A program made the translations under genes and the position numbers. Under the pieces are notes generated by a model, which saw nothing but the letters and a program-made list of their open reading frames with translations, was not told the origin of the DNA and ran no database searches. Shown piece after piece: positions 7,610-15,367 of a stretch of 64,000 nucleotides of DNA (position 1 is its first letter; every line of letters begins with the position of its first letter). The DNA is from an uncultured Marinoscillum sp. (lineage in GTDB: Bacteria; Bacteroidota; Bacteroidia; Cytophagales; MED-G16): assembly GCA_902529805.1 (NCBI GenBank), contig CABZXU010000003.1, positions 39,991 through 103,990 on the forward strand, given 5' to 3'.

Positions 7610-9805
7610 TTATTCCTCAAATCTAGATACTTTAATTACATTTCTAACCTTTTGAAGTTTTTTTATTAGTCTTAAAAGATGAATTGTATTATTTACATAC
7701 AATTGTATCTTACCTTCAAAAACACCACTATTAGAATTAATAGATATTGATTTCATATTAACTTTTAATTCAGATGAAATAATCTTTGAGATATCATCAA
7801 TAATGCCAACCCTATCAGTTCCTTTAATTTTTAGCGAACTTAAAAAAGAAATTTCATTTTTCGAATGCCACTTTGCTTTTAAAATTCTATAAGCATATTT
7901 TGATAATAATTCAGGTGAATTTTTACAATTTGTTCTATGAATTTTGACACCATCTTTTATTGTTATAAAACCAAATACATCATCACCTGGGATTGGGTTA
8001 CAACATTCAGAAAATTTGTAATCCATTAAACCAACCCTGTCGTCTAATACTATGTAATTATCATTATCAGATTTTTTTAGAGTTTTCTTAGATTTAGTAT
8101 TTGACTTTGGGTTTATTTTTTTCTTTTCTAAATCAATTGATTCTTTATACTTCTTTAAGCTCTTTAAATCAATTTTATCTTTTCCTGTATCAAAATATAA
8201 ATCCACAATATTTTTATAACCAAAATAATTAGAAATAGAAGAAATATTTTTTTCAAAATCAATATTTAAATTATTCAATTTTCTTTTTAAAGTTTCTTTG
8301 CCAAGTGAATAGTAGTTTTTATTACTTTTACTAAAACTTAGTTTAATAGCTGATTTCGATTTAGAACTTACAACAATATTCAACCAATCTTCAGAGGGTT
8401 TTTGATTTTTAGATGTTAAAATATCAATTTGATCACCATTTTTAACTATATGGTTTATTGGAACTAATTTTTGGTTAATTTTTCCACCTATACACTTTAA
8501 GCCTATTTCCGAATGAATTGCAAATGCAAAATCTAAAACAGTTGAATTAAAAGGTAGAGTTATCAAATCTCCCTTAGGAGTAAATACAAATACCTCATCA
8601 TTATAAAGTTCACCTTTGAAATCTTCAAGTAGCTCTAGTGCATTTGAATCATTTTGATCTAAAAATTCTCTAACATTGTTAATCCATTTTTCTAACTTAC
8701 TATCACTTTTCGAATTTTCTTTATACTTCCAGTGAGCTGCAAATCCCTTTTCAGCAATATCATCCATTCTTTTAGTTCTAATTTGAACTTCAACCCATTG
8801 CCCAGTATTACTCATCACTGTAGTATGAAGAGACTCATATCCATTACTTTTAGGAGTTGAAACCCAATCCTTTAATCTATCAGGGTTCGGTTGGTAGCAG
8901 TCAGTAACAATCGAATAAATTTTCCAGCAAATTGACTTTTCTTCAACTAATGGGGAATCCATTATTATTCTAATTGCAAATAAATCATAAACTTCATCAA
9001 AAGTAATATCTTGTTTTTTCATTTTATTATAAATTGAAAATACAGATTTAGGACGACCAAAAATTTTGATCTTTTTATCTAAATCTTTAGTTCTATTTTT
9101 AATTGGTCTAATAAATGATTTTATGAATTTATCTCTTTTCTCTTTGGATGAACTGAGTTTTTTAATGATAGAAATATAATCTTTCTTATTAGTATACTTT
9201 AAATATAAATCTTCCAATTCAGTCTTAATTGAAAAAATTCCTAATCTATGAGCGAGAGGAGCATAGATATATATACTTTCTGATGCAATTTTTATTTGAG
9301 ATTTTCTATTCATACTATCCAATGTTCTCATATTATGAAGTCTATCAGCCAATTTTATTAAAACAACTCTTAAATCATCTGAAATTGTAAGAATCATTTT
9401 TTTAAAATTTTCAGCTTGTTTAGAGATTTCAGGACTAAAAAATCCAGATATTTTTGTTAATCCATCACAAATTTTTGAAACTGGTTTTCCAAATTCTTTC
9501 TCTAAATAATCTAGTGTTAGATCAGTATCTTCTACCACATCATGTAATAATGCACAAATTATAGATGTAGAATCTAAACCTAATTCTTTAATACAAATTT
9601 GAGCAACAGATAAAGGATGCAAAATATATGGCTCTCCAGATTTTCTTCTCATATTTTTATGAGCTTCTAAAGAAATTTTAAATGCTTTTTTAATAAGAAC
9701 TAATTCATCTTTATTAATTACAGATTGAGAATATCTAAGTAATTTTCTATAATCACGTAGAATAAGTTTTTTGTCTAGTTCTTTAGTAACATTATTAGAT
9801 TTCAT
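7610..9805 (-). CDS. RelA/SpoT family (p)ppGpp synthetase/hydrolase
   Basis: A 731-residue stringent-response enzyme, the usual length of bifunctional Rsh proteins in this phylum. The N-terminal HD hydrolase domain keeps H63 and H88-D89 (LLHDVVEDT) and LADRLHNMRT. The synthetase domain has FGRPKSVFSIYNKM and GYESLHTTVM. TGS (VFTPKGDLITLP) and C-terminal ACT domains follow. The conserved hydrolase residues suggest it both makes and degrades (p)ppGpp. The start is 79 nt from the divergent tRNA-Leu gene, and fur follows 21 nt after its stop. Confidence 0.96.
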   Translation of the reverse strand: MKSNNVTKELDKKLILRDYRKLLRYSQSVINKDELVLIKKAFKISLEAHKNMRRKSGEPYILHPLSVAQICIKELGLDSTSIICALLHDVVEDTDLTLDYLEKEFGKPVSKICDGLTKISGFFSPEISKQAENFKKMILTISDDLRVVLIKLADRLHNMRTLDSMNRKSQIKIASESIYIYAPLAHRLGIFSIKTELEDLYLKYTNKKDYISIIKKLSSSKEKRDKFIKSFIRPIKNRTKDLDKKIKIFGRPKSVFSIYNKMKKQDITFDEVYDLFAIRIIMDSPLVEEKSICWKIYSIVTDCYQPNPDRLKDWVSTPKSNGYESLHTTVMSNTGQWVEVQIRTKRMDDIAEKGFAAHWKYKENSKSDSKLEKWINNVREFLDQNDSNALELLEDFKGELYNDEVFVFTPKGDLITLPFNSTVLDFAFAIHSEIGLKCIGGKINQKLVPINHIVKNGDQIDILTSKNQKPSEDWLNIVVSSKSKSAIKLSFSKSNKNYYSLGKETLKRKLNNLNIDFEKNISSISNYFGYKNIVDLYFDTGKDKIDLKSLKKYKESIDLEKKKINPKSNTKSKKTLKKSDNDNYIVLDDRVGLMDYKFSECCNPIPGDDVFGFITIKDGVKIHRTNCKNSPELLSKYAYRILKAKWHSKNEISFLSSLKIKGTDRVGIIDDISKIISSELKVNMKSISINSNSGVFEGKIQLYVNNTIHLLRLIKKLQKVRNVIKVSRFEE

Positions 9806-9863
9806 TTAAAAAAATTTCTAATTGAAATTTAATCTAATTTTTCTCATTAAAATAATTTATTTC

Positions 9864-9871
9864 TACATTTG
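9864..9871 (+). promoter_or_regulatory. -7 promoter box of tRNA-Leu (TACATTTG)
   Basis: An exact TAnnTTTG match ending 13 nt before the first base of the tRNA. The same eight bases occur at almost the same distance before the tRNA-Arg gene at 38228, which strengthens both calls. A TTTTTC run rather than TTG lies in the -33 area. Confidence 0.65.
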
Positions 9872-9884
9872 CTGTCCAATAAAA

Positions 9885-9966
9885 GCGGATGTGGCGAAAT
9901 TGGTAGACGCACTAGACTTAGGATCTAGCGCCGAAAGGCATGGGGGTTCGAGTCCCTCCATCCGCA
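9885..9966 (+). tRNA. tRNA-Leu (anticodon TAG)
   Basis: A complete cloverleaf: acceptor GCGGATG pairs with CATCCGC, the D arm contains TTGGTAGAC, the anticodon stem CTAGA/TCTAG encloses loop CTTAGGA with TAG at 9919-9921, a class II variable arm is present, and the T arm is GGTTCGAGTCC. The discriminator is A and CCA is not encoded. It reads CUA codons (and CUN by wobble). It lies 17 nt before tig and could share its transcript. Confidence 0.96.
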
Positions 9967-9983
9967 CTATAAAAAGTTAATAT

Positions 9984-11330
9984 ATGAATATTTCTATTAC
10001 TAAAAAATCAACAACTGAGTCAATTATTATAATAAAAATTATTCCAAGTGATTATTTAAATAAAATTGATAATAAAATTAATGAGATAAAACCAAAACTT
10101 AATTTAAAGGGCTTCAGGCCAGGAAAAGTCCCATCTCAACTTATAAAAAAAATGTATGGTAAAAGCATATTAATTGAAGAGATTAATAAATTAACAAGTC
10201 ATGAGTTAACAAATTATATAAGAGAAAAGAAAATAAATATGATAGGCGAACCAGTTGCAGAAAAATCAGATGAAACAAAAATAAATTGGGAAAAAGAAAC
10301 CGATTTTGAATTCAAATTTAGAATTGGTATGGTAAGCGAATTTAAATTAGAAAAATTCTCTAAATCCACAAAATTTAATAAATATGATATTAAAATTGAT
10401 AAAAAAATTATAAATGAAACTATACAAAATTTACAAAATCAATTCCCAGTATTTGTTGACTCAAAAGAAGTTAAAAATGATTCTATAGTGGAAGGAAAAA
10501 TTATTAATTCTGAAAAATATCAAAAACAAAATTTAAAATTATTTTTAAAATCATTAAATCAAAATGAAACTAAAAAATTTTTAAAGAAAAAAATTAGCAA
10601 TAAGATTGATTTTTCATTGTACAAATTAAGTGATTCAAATGTCCACCAGCTAAATCAAATTTTTCAAACAAACCATAAATCAATTAATGAATTTGAGGAT
10701 AAAATCAGTTTTCAAATTGATAAAATTTCAACACAAAAACCCGCAGATATCAATGATGAATTATTTGAAAAAGTGTTTGGAAAGGGAAACATAAAAAATA
10801 AATCAGAATTTGAGAATAAAATTAAAGAATCTATAAAATCAAATTATGATAGAGAAAGTGATATACTTTTGAATAGATCGATTCAAAAACAAATTACAAA
10901 TAAACATAACATCTCCATCCCTGATGAATTTTTAAAAAATTGGATTCAAAAAAACAATGATAAAAAATCATCAGACGAAATAATTAATAAGAATTATAAA
11001 AATTATTGTCAAGAATTAAAATGGACATTTATTGTCGATAAAATTGTAGAAAAAGAAAGTATTAAAGTAGAAAATAATGAAATTGAAGAAACTGCTAAAA
11101 ATCAAATAAGATATCAACTAGCGTCCTCAGGAATTCAAAACCCAGAAAAGGAGTTAGATAAATTTGTAAAAAGTTATTTAGGCCAAAAAAATGGTGACAA
11201 CTATTTTAAAATACACAATCAATTAAAATCAGATAAAGCAATGAATGCAATTAAAAAAAGAATATCTATCTCAAATAAAAATATTACTTTTGATAAATTT
11301 AAATCTTTATCAATAAAAGAGTTAAAATAA
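9984..11330 (+). CDS. tig: Trigger factor (ribosome-associated peptidyl-prolyl isomerase/chaperone)
   Basis: 448 residues. The N-terminal ribosome-binding domain carries the loop GFRPGKVP (residues about 43-50), which docks near the exit tunnel. The middle FKBP-like region is very divergent, as is common in Bacteroidota, so isomerase activity is uncertain. A long lysine-rich helical C-terminal domain forms the chaperone cradle. The gene is immediately followed by clpP (27-nt gap), the conserved tig-clpP order of many bacteria. Its upstream neighbour is tRNA-Leu with no separate promoter visible. Confidence 0.93.
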   Translation: MNISITKKSTTESIIIIKIIPSDYLNKIDNKINEIKPKLNLKGFRPGKVPSQLIKKMYGKSILIEEINKLTSHELTNYIREKKINMIGEPVAEKSDETKINWEKETDFEFKFRIGMVSEFKLEKFSKSTKFNKYDIKIDKKIINETIQNLQNQFPVFVDSKEVKNDSIVEGKIINSEKYQKQNLKLFLKSLNQNETKKFLKKKISNKIDFSLYKLSDSNVHQLNQIFQTNHKSINEFEDKISFQIDKISTQKPADINDELFEKVFGKGNIKNKSEFENKIKESIKSNYDRESDILLNRSIQKQITNKHNISIPDEFLKNWIQKNNDKKSSDEIINKNYKNYCQELKWTFIVDKIVEKESIKVENNEIEETAKNQIRYQLASSGIQNPEKELDKFVKSYLGQKNGDNYFKIHNQLKSDKAMNAIKKRISISNKNITFDKFKSLSIKELK

Positions 11331-11357
11331 TTTATCTTTAATATTAAATTTTAGTAT

Positions 11358-12032
11358 ATGAATATCAAAAAAGAGTTTAGAGATTATGTTGTTAAAAACA
11401 AAAATATTAGTGGTCATGTGTTTGATTCATATGTAGAAAAAGTTGAGAATATGACAAGAGCAGTAATTGAAGAAAGACCAACTAATTTTAGAGAAATTGA
11501 TGTTTTTTCTAGACTAATTATGGATCGAATTATTTTTTTAGGGATGCAAGTAGAAGAGAACATATCAAATATAATCACAGCTCAATTATTGTTTTTAGAA
11601 TCAGTTGATTCAAAAAAAGATATTTTATTATATATAAATAGTCCAGGCGGCTCTGTTTATGCAGGCCTTGGTATTTACGATACCATGCAATATGTATCAC
11701 CTGATGTGGCAACTATATGTACTGGAATGGCGGCTTCAATGGGTGCAGTTTTACTAGCAGGGGGAGCTAAAAATAAAAGATCTGCTTTAAAACACTCAAG
11801 AATTATGATTCATCAGCCAAGTGGAGGAATGCATGGCCAATCGAAAGATATGGAAATTAGTCTTAAACAGATGCAAGAACTAAGAAAAGATATATACACA
11901 ATTTTATCTGAACACACTGGTAAGACATATAATCAAATCGAAAAGGATTCTGATCGTGATAATTGGATGCGAGCTGAAGAAGCTAAAAAGTATGGATTAA
12001 TTGATGAAATTTTAGTTAGAAAGGTAAAATAA
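11358..12032 (+). CDS. clpP: ATP-dependent Clp protease proteolytic subunit
   Basis: A 224-residue serine peptidase forming the barrel that works with ClpX or ClpA/C. The catalytic triad is visible: S127 in GMAASMGA, H152 in IHQPSGG and D201 in SDRDNWM. The oxyanion/dimer region INSPGGSV is intact. It follows tig in the same direction. No clpX is present; the next gene, lpxB, converges with a gap of only 2 nt. Confidence 0.97.
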   Translation: MNIKKEFRDYVVKNKNISGHVFDSYVEKVENMTRAVIEERPTNFREIDVFSRLIMDRIIFLGMQVEENISNIITAQLLFLESVDSKKDILLYINSPGGSVYAGLGIYDTMQYVSPDVATICTGMAASMGAVLLAGGAKNKRSALKHSRIMIHQPSGGMHGQSKDMEISLKQMQELRKDIYTILSEHTGKTYNQIEKDSDRDNWMRAEEAKKYGLIDEILVRKVK

Positions 12033-12034
12033 AT

Positions 12035-13141
12035 TTATTTCTCCATAATATGTGAAGCAATTTTAGAAATAACATTTCTTTTATTTAGAACTCTTATTAT
12101 TTCTTTATATCCATTTTTAATTTTATTGTTATAATCATTATTTGAAAGTATTCTATTTATTTCTCCTTTTACTTTTTTTGGATTAAAATCATTTTGTATA
12201 AGCTCTTTAATTAACTGTTTATTAAGTATCAGGTTAACTAAAGAAATATAATTTATTTTTAATAGCATTTTACCTATTAGATATGATAAATAAGAAGTTT
12301 TGTAAACTACTATCTGAGGAATATTTAATAAGGCAACTTCTAAACTAGCTGTTCCAGAAACAGTAACTGCAACATCAGATTGTTTTACTAGGTCATAAGT
12401 ACGGCCAGTAATTAGCTTAACATTTTTTAAATTTTTAATAGGTTCATAAAGTGTACTATCAATATGATCAACATATGAAACAAAAAATAAATTATCTGGC
12501 ATTGAACAAATTATTTCTTTAAAAATTGGAATTGAATTAGAAACTTCAGAAACTCTACTTCCAGGTAATAATGATATAGTATTTTTATAGTTAGATTTAA
12601 ATTCAATTTTTTTAAATTTATATTCATCAATTATTGAATATAATGGGCTTCCGTAATAAAAGATTTTTAAATTATATTTTTTATAAAAATCTACTTCAAA
12701 TGGTAATATTGAAAATGTTATATCTACATGTTTTTTAATTTGATAAATTCTTTTTGAGTTCCATGCCCAAACTTTAGGAGGTATAAAATAAATCACTTTT
12801 ATACCCTTTCTCTTACAATATTTTGCAAGTCTTAAATTAAAACCAGGAAAGTCAATTAATATTACAACACTTGGCTTAGTATCATCCAAATGTTTTTTAA
12901 TTAAATTAATCTTATTTAAAAAAATATGAAAATTTTTAATTACCTCATAAAAACCCATAAAATTATAGGACTTGTAATGCTGCAGAAGATTTCCTCCAGC
13001 TTCTTTCATCATATCACCACCCCAATAATTAATGACTGCATTTGGATTAATATTGAGTAACTCCTTGATTAATTTGCTTCCATATAGATCTCCAGATTTT
13101 TCACCAGCAATTAAAAAAAAATTATTTGCCCTCTGAACCAT
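12035..13141 (-). CDS. lpxB: Lipid-A-disaccharide synthase
   Basis: A 368-residue GT19 glycosyltransferase. It condenses UDP-2,3-diacylglucosamine with lipid X to make the lipid A disaccharide at the inner membrane, and shows the organism makes lipid A. Seen motifs include LIAGEKSGDLYG at the N-terminus, LIDFPGFNLRLAKYCK, IPPKVWAWNSKRI, LLPGSRVSEV and VTVSGTASLEVAL, all diagnostic of LpxB. Its start overlaps the end of the PTPS-family gene by 20 nt, making it the last gene of a three-gene operon. Confidence 0.96.
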   Translation of the reverse strand: MVQRANNFFLIAGEKSGDLYGSKLIKELLNINPNAVINYWGGDMMKEAGGNLLQHYKSYNFMGFYEVIKNFHIFLNKINLIKKHLDDTKPSVVILIDFPGFNLRLAKYCKRKGIKVIYFIPPKVWAWNSKRIYQIKKHVDITFSILPFEVDFYKKYNLKIFYYGSPLYSIIDEYKFKKIEFKSNYKNTISLLPGSRVSEVSNSIPIFKEIICSMPDNLFFVSYVDHIDSTLYEPIKNLKNVKLITGRTYDLVKQSDVAVTVSGTASLEVALLNIPQIVVYKTSYLSYLIGKMLLKINYISLVNLILNKQLIKELIQNDFNPKKVKGEINRILSNNDYNNKIKNGYKEIIRVLNKRNVISKIASHIMEK

Positions 13142-13553
13142 AATATTCTACTGAATTTTTTGGGGTTTCATAAAGTTTAATACGGTGTAAAAAACATTTA
13201 TAATCTTCTAAAGAAGAAATTTTTTTCTCTAAAATATTCCAAAACTCTATAACAACATTTTCGGTAGATGTAATTTTATTTTTTAAAAATGGGACATCTA
13301 AATTCAAGTTTTTATGATCAACCTTACTTATTATTTCATCATTAATTATTTTAGATAAAAGCTTTAAGTTAATAACCATTCCATCATCATTATTAACTTT
13401 TCCTTTTATTGTAACAAACAATTCATAATTATGACCATGCCAATTTTCATTAGAACAATCACCGTATACTTGAAAGTTTTTTTCTTTTGACCACGATGGG
13501 TTATATAGCTTATGAGCTGCATTAAAATGCTCTTTTCTAGTTAAATAAATCAT
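13122..13553 (-). CDS. 6-pyruvoyl-tetrahydropterin synthase / QueD family protein
   Basis: 143 residues, T-fold. Zinc ligands are H14 (HFNAAH context) and the two histidines of WHGHNYE. A catalytic cysteine lies in GDCSNENW and a glutamate in ETPKNS. Family members make either 6-carboxytetrahydropterin (queuosine pathway) or 6-pyruvoyltetrahydropterin. The cysteine-to-HGH spacing looks more like the pyruvoyl type, but sequence alone does not decide, so no symbol is given. It overlaps the upstream phosphoribosyltransferase by 4 nt and lpxB by 20 nt, showing tight translational coupling. Confidence 0.87.
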   Translation of the reverse strand: MIYLTRKEHFNAAHKLYNPSWSKEKNFQVYGDCSNENWHGHNYELFVTIKGKVNNDDGMVINLKLLSKIINDEIISKVDHKNLNLDVPFLKNKITSTENVVIEFWNILEKKISSLEDYKCFLHRIKLYETPKNSVEYYGSEGK

Positions 13554-14035
13554 AATAAATATCCTTCATTTTTTTTAAAATCAATTTTAATATGTTCATT
13601 AATTGTTGTATTTAATTTTACTCCACTATATTTTGCAAGAATAGGAAATTTTTTATGGCTTCTATCTACCAAAACTGCTACTTCTATTTTTTTTGGATAA
13701 AAAGGTAAAATTAAATTAATAGAATACGCAATTGTTTTACCTGAATTAAGAACATCATCAACTATAATAACAACCTTTCCATTTAATGAATCCCTTTCTA
13801 AATCTAATTTATTAAGTGTAGAATTATTAACATCTATCTTAAGGTTATAAGATTCTATATTTACTGGAAATAAATTATCTAAATTTTTTTTAATTCTATT
13901 TGATAAAATATTTCCATTAGAATTTATTCCAAATAATATAACTTTTTTCTCTTCTAAATTATTTTCATATAATTCATATGAAAGTCTTTTTATTTTTTGA
14001 CTTATTTGATTTGAATTCAGGATTACATTAGACAT
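13550..14035 (-). CDS. PyrR-like phosphoribosyltransferase
   Basis: 161 residues with the type I phosphoribosyltransferase PRPP loop VVIIVDDVLNSGKT (residues about 88-101). The C-terminal AVLVDRSHKKFPI resembles the PyrR/uracil PRTase signature. PyrR proteins regulate pyrimidine operons or make UMP from uracil; no pyr operon or attenuator is visible here, so a salvage or regulatory role is open. First gene of the operon with the PTPS-family gene and lpxB. The family call is sound; the substrate is not known. Confidence 0.8.
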   Translation of the reverse strand: MSNVILNSNQISQKIKRLSYELYENNLEEKKVILFGINSNGNILSNRIKKNLDNLFPVNIESYNLKIDVNNSTLNKLDLERDSLNGKVVIIVDDVLNSGKTIAYSINLILPFYPKKIEVAVLVDRSHKKFPILAKYSGVKLNTTINEHIKIDFKKNEGYLL

Positions 14036-14105
14036 AAAACTAAAATATTAAATATATAATTATTGATTGGCAAATATTATTATAATAGTATAAAGAACTA
14101 TACAG

Positions 14106-15290
14106 TTACCTCATTTTTTTTAGAAAAATCCGTGAATCAGCATTTATTTTTTCACCTCTCTTAGTCAATCTCATAACTTTATTAAAATATCTCTTTGCAG
14201 AATAATAGTCCTTTTCATTAAAAGCAAATTTTCCTAGGGAAAAATATGAATGTAATGTATAACCCATTTTTTCAGCATTAATTATTTTAGCCATTTCAAT
14301 GGATTCATTATAAAAATTTTTTGATAATTCGATTTCTGATTTGCTATTATATATTTCTCCTAAAAAAAAGGCAGCTTGTCTTACTAAATTATGTTTATAT
14401 CCATATTTATTTTTTTTAAAATTTTCAATAATAATTAATGACTCTTTCTCACATTCATTAAATCTACCTGATCGATATAGTAGTGAATTATTAACACCAT
14501 GAAAAATAGAGTTGTTTGGAAATAAATCAGACAAATAATTAGATAATTGAAAAGACTTAGAAATATTATTCTCTTGAGACAAAATTTTCATTAAAAAAAA
14601 TTGAGCTTCAGTCCTTGTATAAAAAGAATTTTTTGCTGCATTATCTAATTGAGAAATTCCCTTTTTCTTATCACCTTTTGGAAATAATCTAATTATCGGT
14701 TTTAATAATGGATATTCCTCTGCTACCCATATCGAATAGTAATTAAAAAGCCCATTTCCAAAGGAAATTTCGGGAATAAAATTGTCTTCACCTTTTACCT
14801 CTTTTAGAAATTTGAGCGCGTTCCTTCCTGAAAATGCAGCTTTTCTCCATTTTTTTCTCTCAGAAAGTAATCTGCCCTTAAATCCATAAGATGCAGCTAA
14901 AAAAAAAGCTCCTTCTATTTTATTGTAATCTTTATAAATTTTCTTCGATAAAATTATTGAAGTATCCATTAAAAATAAAAACTGATTATCTAAACTTTTA
15001 TTTTCTAAATCTGGAGCAATTTTCCACCAGGTGCTTAATCCTAGTAGAAAATATGGAAGTGGGTGCCAACCATATTCTTGGATTAACCAATTAAATTGTT
15101 TGTCCGATTTTTCAAATTGAAAATCATACATTAAATTGATAGCTTCAGTAGTTTCTATCTGAATATCAATATTTAATAAAAGTGGTATAGAATCATAATC
15201 AGCTTTTTTTGCATATATATTTTTTTCTATTGAAAAGAATGAAAATAATATCAATATGAAAAAAAAAGATTTTGATTTTCTAAAAAACAT
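14106..15290 (-). CDS. Exported tetratricopeptide-like protein
   Basis: 394 residues. Residues 1-27 form a signal peptide (FFFILILFSFF core, cleavage near YAKK). The rest is all-helical with TPR-like pairs, clearest near the C-terminus (GYTLHSYFSLGKFAFNEKDY, about 346-365). It resembles the periplasmic TPR proteins often encoded beside GT117/DUF2723 genes in Bacteroidota, and it is divergently arranged with one here (77-nt spacer). It probably serves as an envelope scaffold. Function unknown. Confidence 0.7.
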   Translation of the reverse strand: MFFRKSKSFFFILILFSFFSIEKNIYAKKADYDSIPLLLNIDIQIETTEAINLMYDFQFEKSDKQFNWLIQEYGWHPLPYFLLGLSTWWKIAPDLENKSLDNQFLFLMDTSIILSKKIYKDYNKIEGAFFLAASYGFKGRLLSERKKWRKAAFSGRNALKFLKEVKGEDNFIPEISFGNGLFNYYSIWVAEEYPLLKPIIRLFPKGDKKKGISQLDNAAKNSFYTRTEAQFFLMKILSQENNISKSFQLSNYLSDLFPNNSIFHGVNNSLLYRSGRFNECEKESLIIIENFKKNKYGYKHNLVRQAAFFLGEIYNSKSEIELSKNFYNESIEMAKIINAEKMGYTLHSYFSLGKFAFNEKDYYSAKRYFNKVMRLTKRGEKINADSRIFLKKMR

Positions 15291-15367
15291 ATTTTTCGCA
15301 AATTAAGTCAAACAATAGATTATCATTAATATAATTTGTATTATTTTCGTTCATAAAAATAAAAAAA